Part shown: positions 1-5,530 of the stretch, piece after piece
Layout: every line of letters starts with the position of its first letter
Position numbering within the stretch: position 1 is the stretch's first letter
NCBI GenBank assembly: GCA_004347955.1
Contig: QNVH01000018.1
Coordinates: 1,860-8,301, forward strand
From: Thermoproteota archaeon
Lineage (GTDB): Archaea > Thermoproteota > Methanomethylicia > Methanomethylicales > Methanomethylicaceae
DNA length: 6,442 nucleotides
Direction: 5' to 3'
Translations under genes and position numbers: made by a program
The notes under the pieces: model-generated
Told to the model about the DNA's origin: nothing
Databases searched by the model: none
Seen by the model: only the letters and a program-made list of their open reading frames with translations

Positions 1-491
1 TCCTTTGTGTCCACAGCCACCCCCCTCCTTTTGAGGTCGTCAGTCTTGGGCGGCATCATCGCTATCCCCTTACCTACAAGATGCCCCTTAGGATCCTCCA
101 CAGAGACCACTTCGCCAACCCTATACTTCTCTGTCTTTAGAACACCGGGCGCATACAGCCTGCTACCCAACATCACACTCTCCGCAGCGCCCTTCCTGGC
201 GACCACAATCTTTCCAGACCTCTCCAACTGGTACGGTCCATTTACCTTTACAAGTACCGCCTCTTCAATTAGGGGAGACGGCCTGCACTCCGCGCCCATC
301 TCCTGTAGGGCTAAAATCACCCTATCCACATCGGCCCTCAGCGTATTCACTCTCAAAGCGTACTCTTTAGGAGGTTTTCCAAGTGCCTGCATGACCCCTT
401 CCAGTCTACTCCCGTACGCCTGGAATAGTGCCTGCAGTAGCCTCTCCTCGTAGCCGAGTATGTTATGCGTTGCAGGTGAGATCCCACTCAT
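1..491 (-). CDS. NSun6-like archaeal RNA (cytosine-5) methyltransferase with PUA domain, N-terminal part only
   Basis: The gene is cut by the left edge; 163 codons are visible from ATG at 489-491. Residues 1-60 form the helical N-terminal region of the NOL1/NOP2/Sun family, with the typical ALRVNTLR stretch at residues 45-52. From about residue 79 a PUA RNA-binding domain follows, shown by VVARKGAAESVMLG (96-109), the YAPGV motif (113-117) and VGEVVSVED (125-133). A PUA domain placed between the N-terminal region and the Rossmann methyltransferase core is the NSun6 arrangement; family members methylate C72 in the acceptor stem of certain tRNAs. The SAM-binding core and the catalytic cysteines lie outside the window, so activity cannot be judged. 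A GAGG ribosome site (plus-strand 502-505) sits 10 bases before the ATG; an in-frame GTG 27 bases further upstream is a weaker alternative. The gene is divergent from moaE. Confidence 0.85.
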   Translation of the reverse strand, partial: MSGISPATHNILGYEERLLQALFQAYGSRLEGVMQALGKPPKEYALRVNTLRADVDRVILALQEMGAECRPSPLIEEAVLVKVNGPYQLERSGKIVVARKGAAESVMLGSRLYAPGVLKTEKYRVGEVVSVEDPKGHLVGKGIAMMPPKTDDLKRRGVAVDTK

Positions 492-560
492 CGTACGAGA
501 TCCTCTTGGTGTCCCCACTTTAGTCGTGAAGCAGTTGATCTTAAACCTACCGATGGGGTT

Positions 561-570
561 ATTTTAAACT
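561..570. promoter_or_regulatory. TATA-like box between divergent NSun6-like gene and moaE
   Basis: The only TATA-like element between the two divergent genes is ATTTTAAACT, whose core TTTAAA is self-complementary. Rightward it lies about 30-40 bases before the moaE start codons, predicting an almost leaderless transcript. Leftward it would start transcription near 540 and give a leader of about 50 bases that carries the GAGG ribosome site. Whether it works in both directions is inference. Confidence 0.45.
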
Positions 571-604
571 CATGTAGTTATTAGTAATTGAGTGTGTGAC
601 CTCC

Positions 605-1039
605 ATGCCTATCGGTATCCTTGCAAAGAAAGATGACCCAGTCAGCCTGGAGTCCCTCATAAAAATGGTAAAGGATGGCGTAAGGGGGAAGAACTGCGGA
701 TCCATTGTGACCTTCACCGGGGTAGTCCGTGGCAGGACGCCCGATGGCAAGAAAGTGGAGAAGCTTGAGTATGAAGTCTTTGAAGAGGCTGCAAGGAAAG
801 CCCTCAATGATATGTCCAAAGCGATCTCATTCATAAGTGGCGTGCTTGATGTAGCCATCTGCCATAGGTACGGGACCTTTACGCCGGGCGAGGAAGTCCT
901 CTACATTGTGATAGCCACTGAGCGGAGCGAAGCAGCCTTGGAAACCCTTAGGCTGGCTGTGAATAGGGTCAAGCACGAGATACCTATATGGAAGAAGGAG
1001 CACACCGCAGAGGGCAGCTACTGGGTCGACATCTCGTGA
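605..1039 (+). CDS. moaE: Molybdopterin synthase catalytic (large) subunit MoaE
   Basis: MoaE joins with thiocarboxylated MoaD to convert precursor Z (cPMP) into molybdopterin, the dithiolene ligand of molybdenum and tungsten cofactors, in the cytoplasm. The 144-residue product covers the whole family. Visible signatures are GSIVTFTGVVRG (32-43), the LEYE segment (54-57), CHRYGTFTPGE (86-96), and VKHEIPIWKKE (122-132). The two lysines at 123 and 130 are seven residues apart, as are the active-site lysines K119 and K126 of E. coli MoaE. The start is uncertain: ATG at 605 is chosen, but in-frame GTG at 596 would add three residues. Neither has a clear ribosome site, and the TATA-like box at 561-570 fits a leaderless or very short-leader mRNA. 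No other cofactor gene is adjacent, so MoaD must be encoded elsewhere. T-rich DNA follows the stop, suggesting a single-gene unit. Confidence 0.95.
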   Translation: MPIGILAKKDDPVSLESLIKMVKDGVRGKNCGSIVTFTGVVRGRTPDGKKVEKLEYEVFEEAARKALNDMSKAISFISGVLDVAICHRYGTFTPGEEVLYIVIATERSEAALETLRLAVNRVKHEIPIWKKEHTAEGSYWVDIS

Positions 1040-1040
1040 A

Positions 1041-1079
1041 TTAATTTTTGAATTTGGCGTCTTCCACTTTTCGCTTTTT
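1041..1079 (+). terminator. T-rich archaeal-type terminator after moaE
   Basis: Just after the moaE stop come three T tracts: five T at 1045-1049, four at 1068-1071 and five at 1075-1079, with no strong hairpin. Archaeal RNA polymerase terminates at such oligo-T runs. The remaining stretch to 1203 holds only an inverted repeat and a weak TATA-like element. Confidence 0.5.
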
Positions 1080-1128
1080 AGCTTGAACAACCGCTGCCCT
1101 CTCCAACCTCCCAAACACTGGTCAAGCA

Positions 1129-1146
1129 ACGTGCACGATTCCACGT
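1129..1146. repeat. Short inverted repeat upstream of the radical SAM gene
   Basis: ACGTG at 1129-1133 and CACGT at 1142-1146 are perfect complements separated by eight bases. The pair lies about 58-75 bases before the radical SAM start codon, upstream of its likely TATA element. It could be an operator, but a five-base arm may arise by chance. Confidence 0.25.
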
Positions 1147-1165
1147 GAAGACCATTTCATGAAAC

Positions 1166-1174
1166 CATTTATTC
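1166..1174 (+). promoter_or_regulatory. Weak TATA-like element for the radical SAM gene
   Basis: CATTTATTC lies about 30-38 bases before the ATG at 1204, the distance expected for an archaeal TATA box feeding a near-leaderless transcript. The ribosome site before the ATG is poor (GGGT only), which agrees with leaderless initiation. The match to the TATA consensus is weak. Confidence 0.3.
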
Positions 1175-1203
1175 CTCGCCACCCATAGAAAACTTGGGTA
1201 AGT

Positions 1204-2316
1204 ATGGGCGAATGCCTCATCTGCCACACCAGATCCCCAAAGATCTCTGGCTCACTTGGTGTTTGCCTCGACTGCATAAGAAACCGCCCGTCTGAGGCAT
1301 TGACCATAACATCAAGGGTGCACGGGGATACAAGGCGCAGGTTCGGTCTGCCTCCCTGCCCTCCAAGGGACCCTGACGGACTAGAATGCAAAATCTGCGC
1401 GAACAGCTGCTCGCTCGGCGTAGGAAGGACGGGCTTCTGCGGGCTTGTCAAGAACATCGATGGGCGCCTCGTCCGCTTTGGCGGCACCCCGGATAAGGGG
1501 ATACTGGAATGGTACTATGACCCTCTCCCAACCAACTGTGTGGCTTCTTGGTTCTGCCCGGGCTGCACCGGCAGGGGTCACCCTGAGTTCGCCTACACCT
1601 CTGGTCCAGAGTACGGCTACCTTAACCTCGCGGTATTTTACGGTTCGTGCAGCTTTGATTGCCTTTACTGCCAGAACTGGCACTACCGATCCCTGTCAGC
1701 AAAGCGGTCTCCATCTGTGAGCGCAGAGGAGCTCGCCCTTAAGTCGATGGAAAGAAAAGTCTCATGCATATGCTACTTCGGTGGCGACCCATCAACGCAG
1801 ATGCCCCATAGCCTCGAGACCAGCAGGATCGCCTACGAGTCCTCGAAAAAATCTGGTAGGATTATCAGGCTTTGCTGGGAGACGAACGGAAACTTCTCCC
1901 GCGAGATGGCAATGGCTGCGGGCGAATACGCGCTGAAAAGCGGGGGGAACATAAAGTTTGATATCAAAGCATGGGACGAAAACTTGAACATCGCCCTATG
2001 CGGAGTCTCCAACAGGGCAACTCTCGACAATTTCAGATCCTTGGGCTCATTATACCGGAAGCGACCTGAGCCGCCGGTCCTCTCCGCGAGCACCCTTCTC
2101 GTCCCTGGCTACATCGACGCTGAGGAGGTGGAGAGGATAGCGGAGTTCATAAGCTCCATCGACCGAAGTGTGCCCTACACCCTACTTGCCTTCTATGGCT
2201 GTTATGTCATGGGCGACCTTCCAACCACGAGCTGGTCCTTGGCTCTAGAATGCAAGGAAGCCGCCCTCAAACACTTGGACAATGTGACAATAGGGAACCT
2301 TCACCTTCTATCGTAA
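1204..2316 (+). CDS. Cysteine-rich radical SAM protein, PflX/AmmeMemoRadiSam-like, substrate unknown
   Basis: The 370-residue protein has the radical SAM signature CSFDCLYC (149-156; C149, C153, C156), which should bind a [4Fe-4S] cluster and cleave SAM. GGDP at 193-196 replaces the usual GGEP SAM-binding motif, and WETNGN (225-230) and KFDIKAWDE (251-259) match strands of the barrel in pyruvate formate-lyase activase relatives. Before the barrel are two extra cysteine modules: C4/C7/C21/C24, a zinc-ribbon-like CxxC pair set, and C62/C65/C69/C79, typical of PflX and AmmeMemoRadiSam enzymes. C118 and C121 follow in WFCPGCTGRG. In all, 21 of 370 residues are cysteine. The C-terminal YGCYVMGDLPTTS region (331-343) corresponds to the segment with conserved DLPxT in relatives. 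No likely partner or substrate gene is adjacent, so the reaction cannot be assigned. It converges with phoU downstream. Confidence 0.85.
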   Translation: MGECLICHTRSPKISGSLGVCLDCIRNRPSEALTITSRVHGDTRRRFGLPPCPPRDPDGLECKICANSCSLGVGRTGFCGLVKNIDGRLVRFGGTPDKGILEWYYDPLPTNCVASWFCPGCTGRGHPEFAYTSGPEYGYLNLAVFYGSCSFDCLYCQNWHYRSLSAKRSPSVSAEELALKSMERKVSCICYFGGDPSTQMPHSLETSRIAYESSKKSGRIIRLCWETNGNFSREMAMAAGEYALKSGGNIKFDIKAWDENLNIALCGVSNRATLDNFRSLGSLYRKRPEPPVLSASTLLVPGYIDAEEVERIAEFISSIDRSVPYTLLAFYGCYVMGDLPTTSWSLALECKEAALKHLDNVTIGNLHLLS

Positions 2317-2409
2317 GGAAGCCCGCTGACCTTCAGCCGTGGGTAGCCGGTCCACTCTAATTGTCTTTAGCCATTCTTAGATGCACATTGGTTGTTCAGG
2401 CAATCCTAT
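2317..2409. other. Convergent intergenic region, radical SAM gene / phoU
   Basis: These 93 bases separate two converging genes. The only structure seen is a small hairpin, GCTGA (2325-2329) against TCAGC (2333-2337) with a three-base loop, eight bases after the radical SAM stop. No T tract follows it, so it is not convincing as a terminator. No open reading frame of note is present. Confidence 0.4.
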
Positions 2410-3417
2410 CTAGCTCTCGGCGCTCAAGTTGAATGCTATCTCAGATATCCCGATGCCATACTCTGCGATCCTCTTTATGCTGTCGGCGATTATGGCTAGC
2501 GCACCCATACAGACCTCAGGAGTATCTTTGCCAATTCTTTCAACGATTTCTTCGCTGTTCTTAACCACCGCCCTCGCCTCATGGATGGTCTTGTTCGCCT
2601 CATTTATGTTCTTGCCACCAATTGAGTTTATAGATCTAACAAAGACGCTCCCGCTCCTCTCCAGCTCCTCCCTGATTGCAGACAGGACCTTTCCATCAAG
2701 AATATCAATCAACTCCAATAGCTTGGTAGCTATTTTGCACACGTGGTCCGCAACCCTTTCCACATGTCTGAATATCAGCCTATATTCTAGTAACTCCCTG
2801 CCTTTCCTTATGTCATAGTCTATTGGGGAGCCTGCCTCCTCCATTATACTTGCGAGCCATCTGCTTCCCATGAAATAGAGCTTGTCCACGTCGTCATCCC
2901 TTTCAATAACATCCAAAAGTATATCTCTGTTCTTAGAGATCAACGCTTTACAGATATCCATTATCATGCTGTGGGTCAGGTCAGTCATCCTCAGTAGTAT
3001 TTTGTTCAGTGGAAATTCGTATGGGCGCAAAATGATCTGGACAGTTATGCCATTTGTGGACTCTTCTATGATCTCTGCCCCTGCCATCTTGTACTTTACA
3101 GTCCTTCTCAACTTCTCCCTTCCCTCCAAATTCAGCTCCACCGCAGAGAGATCTATCCTGATGATGTCGTATCCCGCAATGTATGCCGCAAGGACCCTTC
3201 TTATGAGGAAGCCAGCGTCCTCCTCTTTCGACTTTATGGTGATCTCCTTCTCCCTTCTCTTTGCAGAGGAGAGTGTTGAGATTCGGATGTTTCCATCGTC
3301 CAAAATTTGTAAATCAACCTCTGATTTGGGTCCCAAACCCCTCGCAATAACCCATTCTTTTGGCAGAGCCACCGTGAATGTGGAAGCCCCAACCTTCTGT
3401 AGCCTCCTAATGACCAT
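2410..3417 (-). CDS. phoU: AbrB-domain PhoU phosphate-uptake regulator
   Basis: The 335-residue protein joins an N-terminal AbrB/SpoVT-type DNA-binding domain (about residues 1-48; QKVGASTFTVALPKEW at 7-22, then GLGPKSEVDLQILDD) to PhoU helical bundles. PhoU metal-site motifs are seen as ERDDDVD (172-178), HVERVADH (218-225), and SIKRIAEYGIGISE (313-326). This domain order is common in archaeal PhoU proteins. Classical PhoU works with PstSCAB and a sensor kinase; with its own DNA-binding domain the archaeal form may act as a direct regulator, which is inference. The start chosen is ATG at 3415-3417, with GGGGG five bases upstream; an in-frame GTG at 3427-3429 overlaps that ribosome site and would add four residues. 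The gene diverges from pstS and probably regulates itself and the operon through the inverted repeat at 3435-3465. The frame is intact. Confidence 0.93.
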   Translation of the reverse strand: MVIRRLQKVGASTFTVALPKEWVIARGLGPKSEVDLQILDDGNIRISTLSSAKRREKEITIKSKEEDAGFLIRRVLAAYIAGYDIIRIDLSAVELNLEGREKLRRTVKYKMAGAEIIEESTNGITVQIILRPYEFPLNKILLRMTDLTHSMIMDICKALISKNRDILLDVIERDDDVDKLYFMGSRWLASIMEEAGSPIDYDIRKGRELLEYRLIFRHVERVADHVCKIATKLLELIDILDGKVLSAIREELERSGSVFVRSINSIGGKNINEANKTIHEARAVVKNSEEIVERIGKDTPEVCMGALAIIADSIKRIAEYGIGISEIAFNLSAES

Positions 3418-3422
3418 ACAAT

Positions 3423-3427
3423 CCCCC
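3423..3427 (-). promoter_or_regulatory. Ribosome-binding site of phoU
   Basis: On the minus strand GGGGG lies five bases before ATG 3417, in the sequence GGGGGATTGTATG. It favours this ATG over the GTG at 3429, which is part of the same G-rich stretch. Confidence 0.55.
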
Positions 3428-3434
3428 ACAATTT

Positions 3435-3465
3435 ACTATATACTTATGGTACATAAATATATACT
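3435..3465. repeat. Imperfect 14-bp inverted repeat between phoU and pstS, candidate operator
   Basis: ACTATATACTTATG (3435-3448) and CATAAATATATACT (3452-3465) are complementary at 12 of 14 positions around a three-base centre; the inner 13 bases (3444-3456) are a perfect palindrome apart from that centre. The right arm coincides with the predicted phoU TATA box and the left arm with its likely transcription start, so a bound dimer would block phoU. The repeat ends seven bases before the likely pstS TATA box. The octamer TACTATAT also occurs twice in direct orientation (3434-3441 and 3462-3469), 28 bases apart. Base composition is strongly AT-rich, so part of the match may be chance. Confidence 0.5.
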
Positions 3466-3467
3466 AT
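3452..3467 (-). promoter_or_regulatory. Predicted TATA box of phoU
   Basis: Read on the minus strand, ATAGTATATATTTATG gives a good archaeal TATA core. Transcription would begin near 3434, leaving a leader of about 17 bases with the GGGGG ribosome site. Confidence 0.5.
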
Positions 3468-3471
3468 ATTG

Positions 3472-3484
3472 AAATAATATATAT
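3472..3484 (+). promoter_or_regulatory. Predicted TATA box of the pst operon
   Basis: AAATAATATATAT lies about 35-47 bases before the pstS ATG. A start site about 25 bases downstream, near 3504, would leave a short leader containing the AGGTG ribosome site at 3508-3512. Other AT runs further left are possible but give longer leaders. Confidence 0.5.
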
Positions 3485-3507
3485 CTGTTTCTAGGCAACA
3501 CGACTTT

Positions 3508-3512
3508 AGGTG
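3508..3512 (+). promoter_or_regulatory. Ribosome-binding site of pstS
   Basis: AGGTG is six bases before ATG 3519. The GTG within this site (3510) is in frame and could be mistaken for the start, but it would place the ribosome site inside the coding region. Confidence 0.6.
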
Positions 3513-3518
3513 CGATCT

Positions 3519-4586
3519 ATGGGAACAGGAATCTCCCGCATCTCCTTGTCCGTAATGGCTCTGGCTGCAGTTGTTATCATTGGTGCCGGGGTCTACCTCG
3601 CGAGCCAGCCTCAAAGCACCCCGGTCTCTGTTGTAGCCGGCGGGGCATCGTTTCCCTACCCAATAATAACAAAATGGATCTCAGAGTACAACAAGTTGTA
3701 CCCCCACATACAGATATCCTACCAGTCAGTGGGAAGCGGCGCAGGGCAGAACAACCTATTCTCAAAGACCTTTGACTTTGCAGGGTCAGATGCGCCGCTG
3801 AGGGACGACCAGCTGGAGAAATACAATGTCATCCACATCCCTGAGACCATGGGCGGCGTCGTAGTGTCGTATAACATTCCAGGTATTGGAAGTGGATTAA
3901 AACTCACGCCAGATGTTATAGCAAAAATATTCCAAGGCAACATCACAGTCTGGAACGATCCAGAGATATCCTCGCTCAACCCCAATCTAAAATTGCCCGA
4001 CAAAGGAATCGTAGTCGTTAGGAGGTCTGATTCAAGCGGAACAACTTACGTCTTCACCTCATACCTCAAGGACGCTTCTCCTTTATGGAAATTGGGCGCT
4101 GGCACCAGCGTCAACTGGCCGGTTGGTCTAGCCGCGCCACAAAACAGCGGGGTGGCGAGCGTCATAACACAGACTCCTTACTCCGTTGGTTACCTAGAGT
4201 TCTTCTACGCGCACAACAACTCCATACCCTATGCTGCTATACTCAACAAGGAAGGTCAATTTGTAATGCCATCTCTGGAGACTATATCCAATGCTGCAAG
4301 GGCTGGCGCCTCCCTACTCAGCAAGGACGTTAGGGCGTCCATAGTGAACCTCCCAGGCAAGGACGTCTACCCCATATCTGCCTTCACGTATCTTCTGATA
4401 TACAAGGACCTGTCATACATGGACTCAAACAAAGCCAAGGCAGTTGTGAACTTCATCTGGTGGGTCATACACGACGGTCAAAACTACTCGGAAGCTTTGC
4501 TTTATCCAAAGTTGCCCACCGAGGTCGTGAAGATAGGCGAAGACCTGCTGAAGCAGGTCACTTATCAAGGCAAACCAATCCTGTGA
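3519..4586 (+). CDS. pstS: Phosphate-binding protein PstS, membrane-anchored
   Basis: This is the extracellular phosphate receptor of the Pst ABC transporter. The 355-residue product starts at ATG 3519 behind AGGTG; an in-frame GTG at 3510 is less likely. A hydrophobic helix spans about residues 8-28, followed by a mature domain beginning VSVVAGGASFPYP. There is no cysteine near the helix end, so a lipoprotein is excluded and an uncleaved anchor is likely. Phosphate-site motifs of the family are visible: GGASFPYP (41-48), SVGSGAG (70-76), FAGSDAPL (87-94) and RRSDSSGTT (168-176). PstS-typical INTERIOR landmarks are IFQGNITVWNDPEI (137-150) and the YPISAFTYLL segment (284-293). It is the first gene of the operon; pstC probably begins 10 bases after its stop. 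The frame is intact from end to end. Confidence 0.96.
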   Translation: MGTGISRISLSVMALAAVVIIGAGVYLASQPQSTPVSVVAGGASFPYPIITKWISEYNKLYPHIQISYQSVGSGAGQNNLFSKTFDFAGSDAPLRDDQLEKYNVIHIPETMGGVVVSYNIPGIGSGLKLTPDVIAKIFQGNITVWNDPEISSLNPNLKLPDKGIVVVRRSDSSGTTYVFTSYLKDASPLWKLGAGTSVNWPVGLAAPQNSGVASVITQTPYSVGYLEFFYAHNNSIPYAAILNKEGQFVMPSLETISNAARAGASLLSKDVRASIVNLPGKDVYPISAFTYLLIYKDLSYMDSNKAKAVVNFIWWVIHDGQNYSEALLYPKLPTEVVKIGEDLLKQVTYQGKPIL

Positions 4587-4596
4587 AGTGCGGTTT

Positions 4597-5528
4597 ATGG
4601 GGCAAAAAATTCCCTCTTTTTTAGACTCTGCGGTCAAGTATGGGTGCTCTTGCCGCCTCCATATCTGTTGTGGGAATATTCTTCTTTCTCTTTTTAACCC
4701 TGTTCAGCAACTCGATCCCGTCCATCACCCTTAATGGTATTGATCTGCTGCTGGGGAGGGTCTGGAACCCAAATGGTGGTGCATTTGGTGGGCTCCCTGC
4801 AATATTGGGGACGCTTTTCTCGTCCTTATTCTCCCTCGGCTTGGCCCTGCCCCTGAGCATGTCCATATCAATATACTATACTGAATACGCGCCCAACCAG
4901 GATCCGCTCCATAATTTCCACTGTTATGGATCTCCTGGCGGCTATACCGAGCGTCATCTATGGCATCTGGGGTTTGTGGACCATATCTCCGCTTCTGAAG
5001 ACCAACTTTGAGGAACCGATTGCCGCAACAATTGGCTTCATACCGATATTCTCTGGACCTGCCTACGGCCTCAGCATATTTTTGGCTTCTCTTGTCCTGA
5101 CAATAATGATAACCCCAATAATCTCCTCCCTGAGTATCGAAATATTTTCAAGGACGCCGATGCACCTCAGGGAGGGCATGTTTGCCCTGGGCGCAACCAG
5201 ATGGGAGGTTTGTAGGAAGGTTGTTATCCCGTTCGCAAAGAGGGGGGTCATTGCCGCCGCGATCCTAGGGCTCGGGAGGGCGCTTGGGGAGACCATGGCC
5301 GTCACCATGGTTATAGGCAACAGCTACATATGGCCTTTCAGCTCCGTCTCAATCTTCTCTCCTGCCCACACCATAACGAGCAAGGTGGCGAGCGAGTTCC
5401 CCGAGAGCGTCTCCAACGCCATTCAATTCTCCTCACTAACCGAACTTGCCTTGGTCCTCCTCGTCATATCGCTCTCGATAAACCTTGGGGCGGATTTGTT
5501 GCTCAAGCGGGTGAAGGGGGGTGGCTAG
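4597..5528 (+). CDS. pstC: Phosphate ABC transporter permease PstC, reading frame broken twice
   Basis: PstC is one of two membrane subunits that form the phosphate channel. The gene is visible as three pieces in three frames. Piece 1 starts at ATG 4597, 10 bases after the pstS stop, and reads MGQKIPSFLDSAVKYG. Piece 2 runs from about 4643 to 4897 (ALAASISVVGIFFF at its start, then VWNPNGGAFGGLP, and IYYTEYAPN at its end). Piece 3 runs from about 4899 to the stop at 5526-5528 (RIRSIISTVMDLLAAIPSV, then the permease loop EGMFALGATRWEV, and GRALGETMAV). Each junction needs a +1 change. Joined, they give about 310 residues, normal for PstC, with membrane segments and the EAA-type loop intact and no stop. 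As plain ORFs, piece 2 opens at ATG 4640 (to 5011) and piece 3 at ATG 4926. Whether a working protein is made depends on the breaks being errors or recoded. Family identity is certain; the first junction is less certain than the second. Confidence 0.85.
4636..4648 (+). other. pstC frame junction 1 (+1), before the first membrane helix
   Basis: The frame from ATG 4597 reads SAVKYG up to 4644 and then becomes unlike PstC (CSCRLH), ending at a TAA about 90 bases later. The frame one base ahead reads GALAASISVVG from 4643 and has a TAG at 4622-4624 just upstream. Removing one base from the GGG at 4642-4644 joins them as VKYGALAAS. Alternative: PstC simply starts at ATG 4640 with no N-terminal tail and there is no break here. 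Confidence 0.6.
4892..4901 (+). other. pstC frame junction 2 (+1), after the EY motif
   Basis: The first frame reads YYTEYAPNQDP and loses family likeness after N; the frame one base ahead reads RIRSIISTVMDLLAAIP from 4899. Dropping one C of the CC at 4897-4898 gives EYAPNRIRSIIS, as expected for PstC. The second frame has a TGA at 4854-4856, so the switch must lie after it. No suitable start or ribosome site exists just before 4899. Confidence 0.85.
5520..5524 (+). promoter_or_regulatory. Ribosome-binding site of pstA
   Basis: GGTGG at the end of pstC lies six bases before GTG 5531. This supports GTG 5531, two bases after the pstC stop, as the pstA start, over TTG 5557, although its reading frame soon breaks. 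Confidence 0.5.
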
Positions 5529-5530
5529 CT

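Noticed and set aside
7..453. Long plus-strand open frame of 148 codons
   Set aside because: It is antisense to the NSun6-like gene, whose minus-strand product has clear family motifs; the plus-strand translation is low-complexity Ser/Thr/Pro/Leu-rich and resembles nothing known.
2325..2337. Hairpin GCTGA/TCAGC as terminator of the radical SAM gene
   Set aside because: The stem has five base pairs and no T tract follows, so it does not support a terminator call.
2429..3472. Plus-strand open frames across the phoU gene (2429-2818 and 2882-3472)
   Set aside because: They are shadows of phoU, which has clear AbrB and PhoU motifs on the minus strand; their products are Ser/Ile/Leu-rich without motifs.
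4085..4333. Plus-strand open frame inside pstS
   Set aside because: pstS is intact and continuous in its own frame here, so this is a chance frame and not evidence of a break in pstS.
4601..4622. T run and weak GGG/CCC stem after pstS as an attenuator or terminator
   Set aside because: The stem is only about four pairs, and the run is coding if pstC starts at ATG 4597, which fits the operon better.
4926..5528. Second half of PstC as an independent gene starting at ATG 4926
   Set aside because: This start lacks a ribosome site and would omit the RIRSIISTV segment that is encoded in frame just upstream and belongs to PstC.
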